NCBI GenBank assembly: GCA_950295325.1
Contig: OX485804.1
Coordinates: 61,534,533-61,598,532 of the forward strand
DNA from: Polytrichum commune
Taxonomy: Eukaryota > Streptophyta > Polytrichopsida > Polytrichales > Polytrichaceae
Direction: 5' to 3'
DNA length: 64,000 nucleotides
The notes under the pieces are model-generated. The model ran no database searches, was not told the DNA's origin, and saw only the letters and a program-made list of their open reading frames with translations. Made by a program: the position numbers and the translations under genes. Shown here in pieces: positions 11,590 to 23,720 of this stretch; position 1 is the first letter of the stretch; each line of letters opens with the position of its first letter.

Positions 11590-12135
11590 ATGCGTGCTTA
11601 CTTGGAAACCGGCCATGAACTGTCCGTCACCAACACTAAATGTAAACCTAGCATTATATATCATCCGTTGTAGATGGTTTCCACCATTACAGATTCACAA
11701 TGTTGCAATTACTACCACTTGGTGACGTTTCCTCCAAATTTCAATCATCCATGACAACATTTCATTACAGAAATGTTAGGATGTGGAACCCACACCAAAC
11801 TTGGTTTCAATCAAATAATCGTGCAGTGGACGAACGAAACGTAAGCTGGGATGACTATTATTCATGGGGAACTGTCACTAGAAAACCCTACCTTCTCTTG
11901 TCAGCAACTTGTGATGAAAGAATTGTCCTAAACAATTGAATTTGGATTAAAAATAAAAATAAAATAAAAAAATCACTTGGTAAGCAACAGCAACGGCAAC
12001 AGTACTGTAAATCTAAAATCTTCAAATTTTTTCACAAGGAGTGACAAACAATGTCGGGTTCACGTTTAGTCTTGCTGACACTTCACCGCAGTTCACAATC
12101 AGTATCGAGCAAGACGATGAACACGAAGTGGCGAC
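11590..12135. repeat. Inverted repeat with a third copy at 29040-29290
   Basis: Text at 11620-11780 (gtcaccaacactaaatgta, cacaatgttgcaatta, tttcaatcatccatgac) matches 29097-29240 directly. Text at 11870-12135, read on the minus strand (cttgctcgata, gtgtcagcaagactaaa, gacattgtttgtcact), also matches 29055-29290. The locus is therefore two inverted copies of a ~230-bp repeat. A 79-codon frame at 11700-11939 crosses the junction and is not supported as a gene. Confidence 0.5.
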
Positions 12136-13990
12136 ACTAAGTATCATATCCAGTGCAGTTTTTGACGACGGAACTGAGAGCGCGGTCGAAAAAGGTAGAA
12201 TCTGAGTGACAGTCGAGACGTAACATGGATGGGCGAATATAAGAAAAAGACACTGCTAACGTCACAGAGAAGGAGTAGTAGGAACACAAGTAGTGGATGC
12301 ATGGCAAGGCAAGGAGAAGGCGAAGGCAAAGGCAAAGGCGAAGGCCGCCCCCACCACTGTCCGGGGAGAACTGACAGTTAGTTACAGATGATAGAACTGG
12401 TTGATGTTGGAGACTTCAGGAGACCTACCCATCATTTGGGAGGAATCTAGGGAAGAATATGCCTCCTCCAAATGAACGAAAGCAGCGTGCATTTGCCACC
12501 CGAAGATGATGTCAACATGTAACCATCCAGCTGCTTGGATTTAGAAGCAGTACTACTGGACTGTAGAAGCCCAAATAATACTGCCCAGGCACTGCCTCCC
12601 ATGCTAGCGGATTGCGCTCTTGTGTGTGTGTGTGTGTGTGTGTGAGAGAGTTGGATTCCAGTAAACGATCCAGGGCTCTCTTGTGTTAGGAGGTATGGTG
12701 TGTAAGGTTTTGTATGTCTGAGACATGCGCCCGGAGAAGAGAACACACCTCGACGTGAAATTGGCATGTGTGTTTGAGAATCGAGTTTTTGTTGAGGGGC
12801 TATTTATCTTAGTTTCTGATTTGTTGAACTTGATTCTTGTAAGAAGTTTTACTTGGCATTGTTTTCCTCCACGCTTAGGTGAATTCCATAATTGAGTGAT
12901 AAATTACACCCCATTTTGATTGATAAGAAAGGGAAGTTCGATTTGTTTTCCCTTGTGGTGTTGGAGTGGAGTTCTTTGTGTGTTGATGTTCTGTCACGTA
13001 AGGAAACATAGCAAGATGACAAAGCGTTTGAGAAATGTGAAGATGGTGTGACCAGGATCGAAGCTAAGGGAAGGGGGGGGGGGCTCAGTCCCCCTTGGCT
13101 TAGTCCATGTTGCCAAAGTTTGGTTATTAATGACATTATCAAAAAAATTATGGAGATGTCAGCTTGACAAGTCCAAATATCTCAATAAATAATCAAATTT
13201 GACCACCTATTGAAATTTGCAAAATGACAGTGAAAAGGGTAAACTAGCTCCACGTGCTTCTAGCCCCTAAAGAACTCCTTTTTCTTGTTTAATCCACCAC
13301 AACCCAAATATCATCCATATTGCACCAACGTTCATTCCTAGTGACAAACCCCCACTATTTTTTGTAAAGAAAAACTAAACTTACCCTCTAAACTTACTCA
13401 TCCTACAAAGAAAAATATTTATTCCAATGTTTGTAGTCTACTTTACAAGAAAAACAAAACAAAATTAACATAAATTATAGTATCGTATGCTTTATATATA
13501 ATTTACATATGGATACATAATGGATCATTAGAGGAGGAAGTGTTATAGTAGTGGGCCTCAAGTTTGGGGGATTTTTAGTGAATGCCCTCTCCACCCCACC
13601 CCCCCCCCCCCCAAAAAAAATCGCGGAACTATACTTTCTTTCTCATCCTTTGTGGCATGTTACGTGCCACTAATAAAATCAAGACAAGGAAACCATTGTT
13701 CAAATATTTGGTCCCAAATATGCAGCACACCCCGCCAAGCTAGTGAATAGGGAGATCCAACCGCTAGTTACAGATGAACCGGTTGAGTTTGAGAACTTTA
13801 CATTTCCCGCCCTCTACATTTCTTGCCCTTAACATCTCGTGCCTTTACATCTCCCGCTCTAATAAGATCCACTCAAACGAGATCTACTCATGAGATTCTT
13901 GGTTGGCTAGGCCCATGGGCATAAATCAAATTAATAAGAAACACACCAATTGAGGTTCCTCTGAGGCCTATTTGACCCCCCATTCCCTCT
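12136..13990. other. GC-richer then AT-rich sequence with microsatellites
   Basis: Positions 12150-12770 are less AT-rich than the surroundings and contain a GGCAAA/GGCGAA-type purine repeat (12303-12345) and a (TG)n tract (12621-12644). The 106-codon minus frame at 12447-12767 runs through the (TG)n tract and is rejected. G and C runs lie at 13073-13083 (11 G) and 13599-13612 (14 C). No gene is supported. Confidence 0.45.
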
Positions 13991-14559
13991 TCTAAAGCCT
14001 ACTATAGATATAAACAAGATATACAATGCATATCTTGTGACTATATTCCACCCTGCCTTTTTCTCGCACATCGTTTATGCTTGATTTGTTGGTGAACTCC
14101 ACTACAACATGCGTAATTAGGGATGATCTCCTCGGACGGAGAGCGAGTAGGGAGAGTACCAAAGGGAGCCACCCGGACATTGGTGTCGTTTACGAGTCCT
14201 TACCATAAAACCCAATGGGACGGAAACCACAAGTAGACGGAACCGGTGCCCGTTGGCTTGTTTACATCTAAATAGTAACATGGGAGTTAGTGCTAGGCCC
14301 GAGGGATGGAAAGATGCGAATTACCCCGCCATAGATGAGTCATGCGTTCTATGGGTGCCACACTATTTTGGGGTCACTAGGAACGGGAAAAAGGGCTCTT
14401 GGTTTTCCTACAAGTGGCCTTGTGTGTTTTCGAGTACGTGAGGTATGAAGTGGGGCATTGAGAGCCGATGCAGACAATGAGTGGAAGAACCCTTGAAGAA
14501 ACGTCATTGACCTAATGGCTTGGCCGTTGCATAGAGACATATGTACTCGGATGGGTGGC
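13991..14559. other. Moderate-GC sequence, possibly part of a repeat body
   Basis: This interval precedes a repeat whose 3' part is shared with 48.9 kb, and it may be the body of the same element. Short frames occur on both strands without motifs. A 20-bp patch near 14546-14565 resembles the C-box of 5S rRNA, but the rest of 5S is absent. Confidence 0.35.
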
Positions 14560-14862
14560 CTTCCCAACACTTGATTTTTGGTGCGCCCTACCACTTATTA
14601 TGATGTACCCAATCATAGCATAGGTATATTTTCAACCTAGGGCCGTGCAGTTGAGGGAGATAGGTACCGGATGGCTTGTTCGCCCCCAATCAAGGTGTTC
14701 ACCGTCTGAAAGGAGGCAGTGGTTGGCCCTGTAAATCTTGTCATGTCCGTTTCGTAATGTGTAGATTCAAACCATTTTGAAAATGAAGCACACCGTGATT
14801 CACAGTGGTGGCAACATTCGAGTCGCCTTTCTTTCTTTCTTTCTTCTTCTCCTTCTTCATTG
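14560..14862 (+). repeat. Dispersed repeat with pyrimidine tail, copy 1
   Basis: The landmarks gagggagataggt, gcttgttcgccc, gttcaccgtctgaaa, ttttgaaaatgaa and gtgattcacagtggtggcaac match 48920-49150 in order. Both copies end in a TTTC-rich tract (here about 14826-14850). The attcac-then-tail ending resembles the non-LTR/SINE 3' ends elsewhere in the window. A 5'-truncated LINE or a SINE is therefore plausible but not proven. Confidence 0.5.
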
Positions 14863-17340
14863 TTTGTTTCATTTCTCATATTCTAGACTATCCTATTTTT
14901 TTTAGAAGAAAAAAAATTATTTCTTTGAGATCATCTTGTTTTTCTTCTTCACAATCCCCTTGTTATACTTATCATGTATGTGCTATCTTATTCTTTAAAC
15001 TATTTTTACTTCTTTTATTCTATAATGTTTTTTTTTTTAAATCTCATTCTTCATTTGTTATTTCTCTTGATTTTTGAAACCAACTTGTTTCAATATTTTA
15101 GTAGTATGGTCATCATCAAGGTCGCATTGATCATCTTGTTCTTTGATATCATTCATTTTCTTTTGTTTCTTAAAATCATTTTGCTCATCCTTCTTCTTGA
15201 TATGACCTTAAAGCTACTAAAACAATGCATCATTTGGTGGTTGTTTCACTAAATTTTGAGTTGTTTTGATAGAGGTATGACAATATTGGAGGATGTACAA
15301 ACTTTACTTTGATAATTTAATTGTGGTTCAGGGTTGTGCATGTCGTGATGGAACTAGATGGGAAGAGAAAGAGGGCAAATATGACTCTAGATGAGAAGAG
15401 AAAGAGAGTTGGTGCAACATTATCGATGAGATCCTAGTTGGGCTCAATAGATGATAATATTTGACTTTAGCAAGAGGCATAAGGGAAGGAAGTTAAGAGA
15501 AACACCATCCCTCAAATTCTTCATAACTCCACATACCACATATCTTGGAGGCTAGTGAGACCCTCAAAGAGGTTAAGAGAGAGAAAGGGCCAAAGTATCT
15601 AGAGCTTGAGATTGCTTTGTTAGCATGGTTCAAACATATCTTTATGTTGATGTTGATGTTAATTTTGTTATCACTACATGTCTTCATTTTTTTTGGTTAA
15701 GGCATTGCTTAAGGTCAAACTTTGAATTGTCATTATGGTTTAGCATATCCATAATATAAACGAATCAATTTCCAGTTTCATGAGAGAAGTTTGCATATTT
15801 GTAAAGACATTTGAAAGAATATTTACTTTGTATATGTGGCAAAATATCCAATGGGTGTTTTCATGAAGTACCTCGTTAATATGACAAAGAGGTCCAATTT
15901 GTCATATAATTGAATATGTAAAACCTCGATAATACAACGGTTTTCTCGTTCCCCAAACGTGTCATGTTAAAGAGGTAGGATTGTAGTATTACATGCTTAA
16001 AATTGGCATGTGTCATTGGTGTGTGCCATTGAAACTTGAAACGTCACATCACCCTCAACATGTTGGGATCTCACATATTCACAATGAAATATTGTATTGA
16101 ATTACATACTATCATTCTATTGCTCTTTAAATTTATCTAGAGTGTTGTCAAAGAAAAACCCTCATGCCATGTATGCATGCACGGCACATTACAATTTCAT
16201 ACATAATTTGATTTGCTTTGATTCTTTATGAATTGCAATTGATGAAAGGAGTGCCTTTTGCATGGAATTTGTGGATGAAAACGAGTCATCCACAATATCA
16301 ATTAAAAGTTAAAAAAAGAAGAAGACATGAAAGTCAAACATAACTTTAAATAAATCTAGAACTCCCTACCCCGGCCACCGGGTTCTAGTCTCGATCAACC
16401 ATTTATTTTGTGAAAACGAATGTTGGACAACGCTATCGCGAATAGTTCACAAATGTTCACTATTACCAGCTATTTAAAATTGACGATGAGGAAGTTATCA
16501 ATGTAGCTCATGCTTATGGCCATATTTAGACTTCATCCATTGCTAATATTCCGACATTACTCTCAAAATCCCTTGCCCTCTTGGTGGTGGATACGTCTAT
16601 CCCATGCTCACGGCTATTGCCAGAAACCACACAAACATTACTTATGCTCATAAATTCATATCAACAATCAACCTTCCGCTCTCAGTCAATTGCACTTTGG
16701 CAAACTTTTACTTTCAATGTTAGAGCTTTCCAAAGTACTTTAGAGTCCGAATCACTCGGCTATCCTGACTAATTCTACATCTAAAGCATTTCACTGAGCT
16801 AAGTGTCTATGGCCAAACTCAATCACTGAGCTTTGACATTCTCTGCTTATTGCTACTCTATTTGAGATCATGCCTGATTTTGTAACATGAAAATAGCATG
16901 TCTCCTACATTGGTAGTCTCCTCCTTATCTTTGAGGGAGGGGACGAGGTGGTTAGCAGTCATAACCACATCCTAACGGCAATCGCCCTCCCCAACCACTC
17001 TAGATGACCTCCAACCACCAATTGCCGGATGAAAGACGTCAAAATTTGGGAATGGCCCTATTCAGACAGGCGATGGCCAAAAAATGGTTCTACAACTTAC
17101 ATAGTAAGATTGTAAATCATTCTTTGAGAATCAATCAATTCTTAACATAATTGGTTGACCTAAACTAAAATGATTTGCTTTTGGAAAAAAATTAACTAAT
17201 TGAATGCAAAACTAGTCCTATATAACCTTTATTATTTTCGTAACATGTCCTTACATTTTATACCTAATCATCCTTGTACAAATTTTAAGATCTCCCTTCA
17301 TTAAATGTTGGTGGTCCTATAGCCGTGGGGCAACAAAATC
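14863..17340. other. T-rich to AT-rich sequence, no supported gene
   Basis: Positions 14880-15260 are strongly T-rich, and the frames there encode only Phe/Leu/Ile-rich artefacts. Positions 15260-17340 contain scattered short frames with no motif and no partner in the window. Confidence 0.4.
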
Positions 17341-17559
17341 TATAACCGCACGCCTTCGTTCTAACATTGTGCCGGGAGTCTGTTACCGTGGCCGAGGTAC
17401 TCGGTTCCGGGAGCTATTTCTCTCCGCACATGACATTCTCTCCATATGCATTCTCGGCCACTAAATTCGGTGTTCCTTCTCCCTGGCCCAACTTGCTTGG
17501 CTTGTTGCTATTTTTTATTTTTTATTTCTTATTTCTTCTTCTTCTTCTTGACAATGTTA
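17341..17559. other. C-rich patch ending in a TTC-rich tract
   Basis: A less AT-rich stretch ends in atttcttatttcttcttc (about 17522-17550). The shape is like the 3' ends of the non-LTR family in this window, but I could not align it convincingly. It could equally be an unrelated microsatellite. Confidence 0.3.
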
Positions 17560-17921
17560 TTACTCAACAGATGCACATGCTACACGACAAGGTGTACATG
17601 CCTTGCAAAACTAAGACCAAACATAATGGTAATAGAAGGTATTTCACAAGAACACACCAACCTAGTCTTTACCAAACCTCAACCTCAATGTCCAAATTAA
17701 AGAATTCACATTCACACACAGTAGATTTATGGACCAAGCTATCAAAACTAAACAAGACAAATATCACCTCCTCATTAAAAAATTTTTTAAAAAAACCATC
17801 CAACACTTCGCCATTCAAATACCTCCCACACCTAGTCCTCAACAAAAGAGAACTTGACAACAAACAAGAACCGAGAACCAATACAACCGTCCACATAAGG
17901 ACCCTACATCAAACTAACTAA
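17560..17921 (+). pseudogene. Decayed non-LTR C-terminal nuclease fragment, copy I
   Basis: One frame gives RCTCYTTRCTCLAKLRPNIM from about 17569. This aligns with the Cys cluster and KPDI motif of the better copy on minus at 51439-52035, with the catalytic-type Asp replaced by Asn. A second frame near 17695 gives IKEFTFTHSRF followed by DKYHLLI, matching that copy's IEFTYCNDRF and KYQPLI blocks. A third frame gives LVLNKRELDNKQ, matching its C-terminal HKRRIENRQ. The three blocks are in the right order but in different frames and with a deletion, so the copy is dead. The 184-codon frame spanning the region is a chance join. Confidence 0.7.
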
Positions 17922-18725
17922 CACATGAATGAGCTCACTTACTGAAAGGATAGGCAGTAGATCCTACTACTTTAACCCTTAAAGGACATATGCTTTCCCG
18001 ATACCACACCCAAAATATATTTTAAAATTCATTTAAAGCATGATTAACCAATTAATTTACATAGGCTCTATTCTAAAGAAGTACAGATCTTGCTAAGGTG
18101 CTCGATTTGACATTCTAAAACCTCCATTTGGTGCAATGGAGTAGAAGTTTTGAGCAAGATTCTCCCAAAATAATACCAAGCCCGTGGGGCAGCATTGTCC
18201 TTTAAGGGTTAACAAGGAGCCCCCTTGTTAAATGAAGGGCCAACGAGCTGAAATTCACTTTTAAGGACATCATATATGTTGGATTTCCTTTTCTTTCTTT
18301 ACCCTTTCAACATTTTGACAAAGATATTATTTTATAATTATAGGTTATGTTTTTATTGGATTTTGCTGGTAATTAAAAGAGGAATTCAACGCATCTTAGC
18401 ATGTAAAGTTCTTGGACACATTATCAATTAGAGCATTTATTATACATGTGTACATAACCAACCATAGGCTTTAGCTCACTTTTGGGTAAGGGTCACAATC
18501 AAGTGTTGTTAGAATACATGATTAGTTGATGAACAAATATGTGACACAAGAAAGCTCTCAATCATGGTGATGTACAATTCAAATATTATTTCTATAAGAT
18601 CTCCATCATGTCAAAGGTAAGTAGAGTCCTAAATACAAAGTCAATTGTATTGTTGTGTCTAGAAAAATGTGGAAAATTATGGATTCTTTTTAGCCTTGTA
18701 ATTCATGCATATTGTAATTATTACC

Positions 18726-18757
<32 letters not shown>

Positions 18758-20289
18758 TATAACTATATTTATGCTTATAATAATTACTATTATCATTATA
18801 AGTCATCGAGAGGGGTTTGTAATAGGCTTGAGGTTAGGGTGGAGATGAATTTTAGTATTTCATGAAGGTTTTTCTAATCTATGACTTGATATTTAACAAT
18901 GCTTAACAAACTTATTTTCTTCTTTGTGTGCTTCTATGTAGTAAACTCCAAATAATCTCCCTCTTGACTCAAAATAAAGTGCTACATGGGAATGGTTTGA
19001 TTTCTTCGCAATACTTCTAATGCACCATTGGTCACACATGAGGCTTGTTTTGAGTTTTCTCTTAGTGCTTCTTAGAGTGTGCTTCTAGTTCATAGATTGC
19101 TCTGAGTGTTCTCTTAGTGTTTCTTAGATTACACTTCTAGTTCATGGATCGCTCTAAGTTTCTTTAATGTACTATCTCTAGTGCACTTCTAGTTTAACCC
19201 ATATTCAATGCATGGCTAGATCTAAAGTGTGACTTTCCTTGCCAAGATTCATCCTTCCTCCTCCCCCCGGCCTCCCCATATTTCATCTTATCAATAAATG
19301 TATGCAATAAATTTCCAATAAAAAAAAGTGAATCAATTTTTAAAAATAAAGGAGGTTATATTTTGGGTGGAAGTATATGAATTTGCAAAAATGCCATATA
19401 CGGTCTCACTAGGGGAAATTCCATCTTGAGCAACAATTCATTTCAATTGAAACCAACCTCTGTGGTGGTCATTTTCCTACCAAATGATTTTGTGGTTTGA
19501 AACCACCGCAATCACTTGGGTATGTTGTAGCGGATGGTGGTTGAGGACAAAACGCCGTGTCACCTTTTTTCATGTAATGATGCGTTCACTATTTTTTAAG
19601 GTTAGTGACCGCCGTTTTTCGAGGGTAGGTGTTGCCCTGTGGTGTTGCATGGATATGGAGGATTTCCCCAATGGGTGGTCGGCTGTCATTTCCTATAGTG
19701 ACATTTGGACAACGCCACGTCAGCTCTAAGATCCATGGGCAACTCCATTTGCAACAATGCCACATATGCAACTCCATGTGTCCATGCAAATGACAACTCA
19801 CCATGGACGGCATCTAGTTTTCGTCCATGAACATATTGGTTGTGCCCCCACAAACATGTCTTGTTGTGGTCACAACTTGTCCTCTACTCTCCCCTCACAG
19901 AGTGTGTAAGACAAACCTTGCTAAAGTCAACACCCTATAATCTTGCATTATAAAGAATGAGTACCATGATATCCACCATGATATGTTTGATGTCCACCAT
20001 GATATGTTTTCGTATCGATTTGGGTCATGAACGAATGAAGTTGTGAACTCTTATGAACTTTACATGTGAAAGTCAAATAAGGCATATTGTGGTGCATTGG
20101 AATTCCCCTTTTAAATCCTACAAAACCAAAACTTCATCAAATTAAAAATAGCATATATGATAAAAAAAAAACATCCACAAGATGAAACCAAAATGACGAT
20201 GTGGCATGGGTGACATAGGCATGAGCATGTGACGAGTACACACACATATGAGGGACATATGGTGACATGGATATACGGGGCTGAGCTAA
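17922..20289. other. No supported gene; (AAT)n microsatellite
   Basis: AT-rich sequence with a trinucleotide AAT run at about 18728-18756. Positions 19400-19850 are less AT-rich and contain short overlapping frames on both strands. None has a domain I recognise. Confidence 0.4.
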
Positions 20290-20440
20290 TCCAGGTTGTA
20301 CACTCTAAACTCCGTAGTATCACACTTGTGGCAACCAAAGTGCAAATGACATTATGGAGTTTTGTAGTGTTAACATGGATGCATGATACTATAGAATTAG
20401 TGTAGCATGTGACATTATGGAATAACACAAAGGAGATGTG
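20290..20440. repeat. ~500-bp dispersed repeat, partial copy 3
   Basis: Matches the left third of 10350-10850: cactctaaactccgtagta, ttgtggcaaccaaagtgc, aacatggatgcatgatac and gtgacattatggaataaca. It is truncated on the right, where unrelated sequence and a (GAA)n run (about 20550-20574) follow. Confidence 0.6.
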
Positions 20441-22639
20441 AGGACAATTTGAATTCGTTATCTTGTCATCTCCGCTAGTGTGGTCCACTCCACTTGGCCT
20501 TCCCGGGCGATGTGGTGAATGCATGCACCAACATTCAACAAGTGGCATATGAAGAAGAAGAAGAAGAAGAAGATGGCACTCCACATGTTGACACATGGCG
20601 CAACGCGAGGGTGTGGATTGACTTCTTGACTAGTTTGCATTAATGACAAATTTTGTGATATAAGGAAGAGAAATGTGACAATAAGGAGTGATATTTGAAT
20701 TACGAATATCCGTTCCTTAGGGTTTTGAGGATATTAGAGAGTGTGTGACATTATGGAGGTTGATATAAGGAAGCTTAGGGTGTAGTTCATATGCATGGGT
20801 GCAACATGCTAGGACAACACGGGTCTAACCTATTATATAATGTTTCTTATATTTTGTACTTTGGAATTTTGCAAGTTTTTCCTCCCATACAATACACACA
20901 CACATTGTTAAGTATCCAGGGATGTACCACTGATGGTATAAACCTGAGTTCGCGCGATCTGGTACCCGCTCCCCATGATAACTGGTTAAGTTAATTGAGT
21001 GTCCTGGCACTTCTTACCCCTTATTGCGTGTGCTTCCATAGCTTCATCATCCCCACCTAGTGTAGGTATTATGTGGCCATCATTCACATGATTCACCCTT
21101 TTCCTTCTTCTTTTTGGGTACAAAGTGAGCAAATTCAATTCCACATGATTCATCGTGTGCTTTGACATCACATTCTAAAATGTATTTTTCATTAAAAAAA
21201 TACCCTATTTTTTAATTAATTTTAATTTCCTTCCTTTTCTTGTAAGGGCCTAATAATTAATTTTCTAGTAGCTTGTGGCCGTGGTTGGTTAGTTGGGGTG
21301 TTGAGATCCGCATGGGATTGCGGTGGCAGATCGGAGGGTGAGGGAATCATGATGCTCATTTATTTACCTAGGCCTAGAGTAGAGGCACATATTCCCGATC
21401 ACAACCCATCGGCAATCTAAAGGGTGCCGGAATTTTGAGAAGGGTGGGATTGAGTTTTGATCATGCTGGGATTGAGATTTCAATTAAATTGGAACCAATA
21501 GTGCCATGACACATGTCTTGGTTTTGAGTGCTAAACCGAGGTGGAATGAGTGGTTTTGACAGACTCTAGACATTGATAATATGTCTGGGCCAACTTTTGG
21601 CTTCAAATTTTCATAGTAATTTCAATTTAAGGAAAAAAGATTACCGACAAATTAGGATTCTTCTTGATTTTTATCTTCCTACACGGGAAAATGTTGCACC
21701 ACCTTGTACTTCTTCTTAAGATCTGGCACATAATCTCTTGAGTGATTGGTTTACGAGCGCCTCCACTCTAATGAGTCCGTCTCGCAATCACTTGCCACTT
21801 TCACCATTTGTTTAAACCATAAAGGCAGATGTGCCTTAATTCGATTCATTGCATATTTCAACGTGTCTAATTACTGGTTTGTCATGGAATGGAGTACCTA
21901 TTAGATGAAAACATTGTAAATATTTTATTTAAAGAACACATAGGTTGAAGCCTAGGCACATTACACATCATCTTAAATAGTAGCTTAGGTGGCAATCAAG
22001 AACATTCACAAAATTAAAAAGTTGAAACCTTGTTTTAATTGATGATTATTTTTCCCACAAAGGAAGTCAAGAGATCCTTCCCCATCTCCCACTCCGCCCA
22101 ATGTTAATTCTTTCTCCAGTTGAGTGCAAGCTTACATGAAATTGACAACCTAAGTACAACTAAGTATATGTGAAAAACGAGAACAAAACTAATGCTCCCT
22201 CCCCGAGCCCTCTCCTCCTGTTCCCAGTTGCTCTCTCTCTCTCCTTTCTTTCCCACCTTATGCATTCCTTGCCTCTTCCTTGCCCTCATATACAATGTGT
22301 TCATTGAAACTCCAGTTAGTGGAGATATTCAAGAAGCAATGATATAGTCAAAGAACTCAAGTTACTACTACTAGTTAACGAAATAACTAATGGTTATAGT
22401 CATCAAAGATAACAACTAACACTTCACCTTCACACTTCAAAATAATGTATTGTCAATGGCCATGTGAAAACATTCACTTCCAATAACATTTCAACTCTTC
22501 TCCGTATGGACATTATACACAAGATGGCTTGCACCGCAAATCAAACTCCGAATCTTCATGGTACGCCTCAACTAATGATCAAAAAATGACAATAGGTGAG
22601 TAATTTGTGGTTTTGTGTGACTCCAAGAATGGACGCTAA
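20441..22639. other. No supported gene
   Basis: This interval holds a GAA run, AT-rich sequence and a less AT-rich patch at 21280-21550. Short frames only, with no motif and no partner elsewhere in the window. Confidence 0.4.
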
Positions 22640-22890
22640 GCGGACATGCGTTTCAAAGAGTTTGAATTGCTTGTTTAAAATATAGTTACTATTCTAAGCT
22701 CAATAGTCAGTATTGGGGGGGGGGGACCCACTGGTGTAGCCATTTAATGAGCACAAGAATATTCACTTTGAGATTGAACAGGATATTCGTACGCACTCCG
22801 AAAATTGTGAGGAAAGCAGGTACACTCTTGATTGGATTTGCTAACCATTTCGTACTTCTCACGTGTTTCATATCCTAAGAGGAAATGGGC
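22640..22890. repeat. Dispersed repeat family (GGCTCAATAGTC), copy 2
   Basis: Collinear with 5880-6110: tattctaagctcaatagtca, cactttgagattgaac, ggatttgctaac and gtttcatatcctaagag. An eleven-base G run (22715-22725) sits inside this copy and is absent from copy 1. Confidence 0.5.
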
Positions 22891-23312
22891 TAGTCGGAAA
22901 AAGAAAAAAAAAAGAGGTCGCATTTTGAATCCATCTACCCTAAATGCCTCCAAACGAGACTTTTCTACTTGAAATGGATATCTCTTGCTAGATCCGAGTA
23001 CTACTTTCAGTATTTGGTTTGTCACGATGACTTCCACGTTTATAAGATCGCAAAATGTTGCCAAGGATTGTCCTCTATGCATCACGTGGTGTTCACATTT
23101 CCCAAGACATTCGTGGGCATTTGAAGAACAAGTGAGACTTGCAACTTCCCACGCTCTACGATTTTAATGGTTCAAAAACCGAGTTTTCTCACGAAACCAA
23201 CGAAATTGTATGTTACATTCATTTTGTTAGTTTTCACCCCTAGACTCAACATATATAACACGATCAAAGGAAACATCCCAATTCTTTTAACCGCACAGAT
23301 GTGATCAGTAAA
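22891..23312. other. No supported gene
   Basis: Short frames on both strands without recognisable motifs, lying between a dispersed repeat and the SINE insertion site. Confidence 0.4.
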
Positions 23313-23324
23313 TGGTGCATGAGG
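23313..23324. repeat. Target-site duplication, left, of SINE copy 2
   Basis: The 12 bp tggtgcatgagg is repeated exactly at 23709-23720, directly after the SINE tail. Confidence 0.9.
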
Positions 23325-23708
23325 AAGGCACCACGGGCCTTGGCTTGGTGGTTAGGGCTCATGGCCCCCAATGAGGAGGTTGTGGGTTCTGTTCCCCATG
23401 CCGGCGTGGTGCTCACCACCTTAGTCCACCCAACTTTGGTGGGGGGTCCTTGGACTTTGTTGTATGGGTACCTCAAAGCCCTTTGGGGGGATACCATGTC
23501 CGGTATCTTCAAGGCACTAGTGGCTAGCTAGGAACTAGTATAGTGCGTCACTATAATGCCCATCCTCGGAAGGGGAGAGTAGTATTGCCCCAATGTCCCC
23601 TTGTCCGGTGGGCATCGGGTCATTGACATTACGAACGGACACTTTATTCACGCCGGCCCCTTGCTAAAAAGGGACCGGAGTTTCTATCTATCTATCTATC
23701 TATCTATT
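23325..23708 (+). mobile_element. tRNA-headed SINE, full-length copy 2
   Basis: The element is 384 bp. Its head starts aaggcaccacggg. An A-box-like tggcttggtgg lies at 23341-23351 and a B-box-like ggttctgttcc at 23385-23395. The last ~150 bp (about 23535-23680) match the 3' terminus of the minus-strand non-LTR element at 50907-51045, including gtagtatt, acgaacggacactttattca and a terminal stem-loop (stem 23653-23662 with 23669-23678). The tail is (TATC)n at 23681-23708. Exact 12-bp target duplications flank it. I infer mobilisation by that LINE through the shared 3' end. Confidence 0.9.
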
Positions 23709-23720
23709 TGGTGCATGAGG
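23709..23720. repeat. Target-site duplication, right, of SINE copy 2
   Basis: Exact copy of 23313-23324 (tggtgcatgagg). Confidence 0.9.

Noticed and set aside
12447-12767. 106-codon minus-strand open frame
   Set aside because: It reads through a (TG)n microsatellite, giving a His-Thr repeat, and has no domain or partner.
14546-14565. 5S rRNA-like patch (gtactcggatgggtggcctt)
   Set aside because: About 17 of 20 bases match the 5S C-box, but the rest of a 5S gene is absent. A relic or chance match cannot be separated.
17367-17921. 184-codon plus-strand open frame taken as one gene
   Set aside because: Only parts in three different frames align with the non-LTR nuclease family. The long frame is a chance join across a frameshift.
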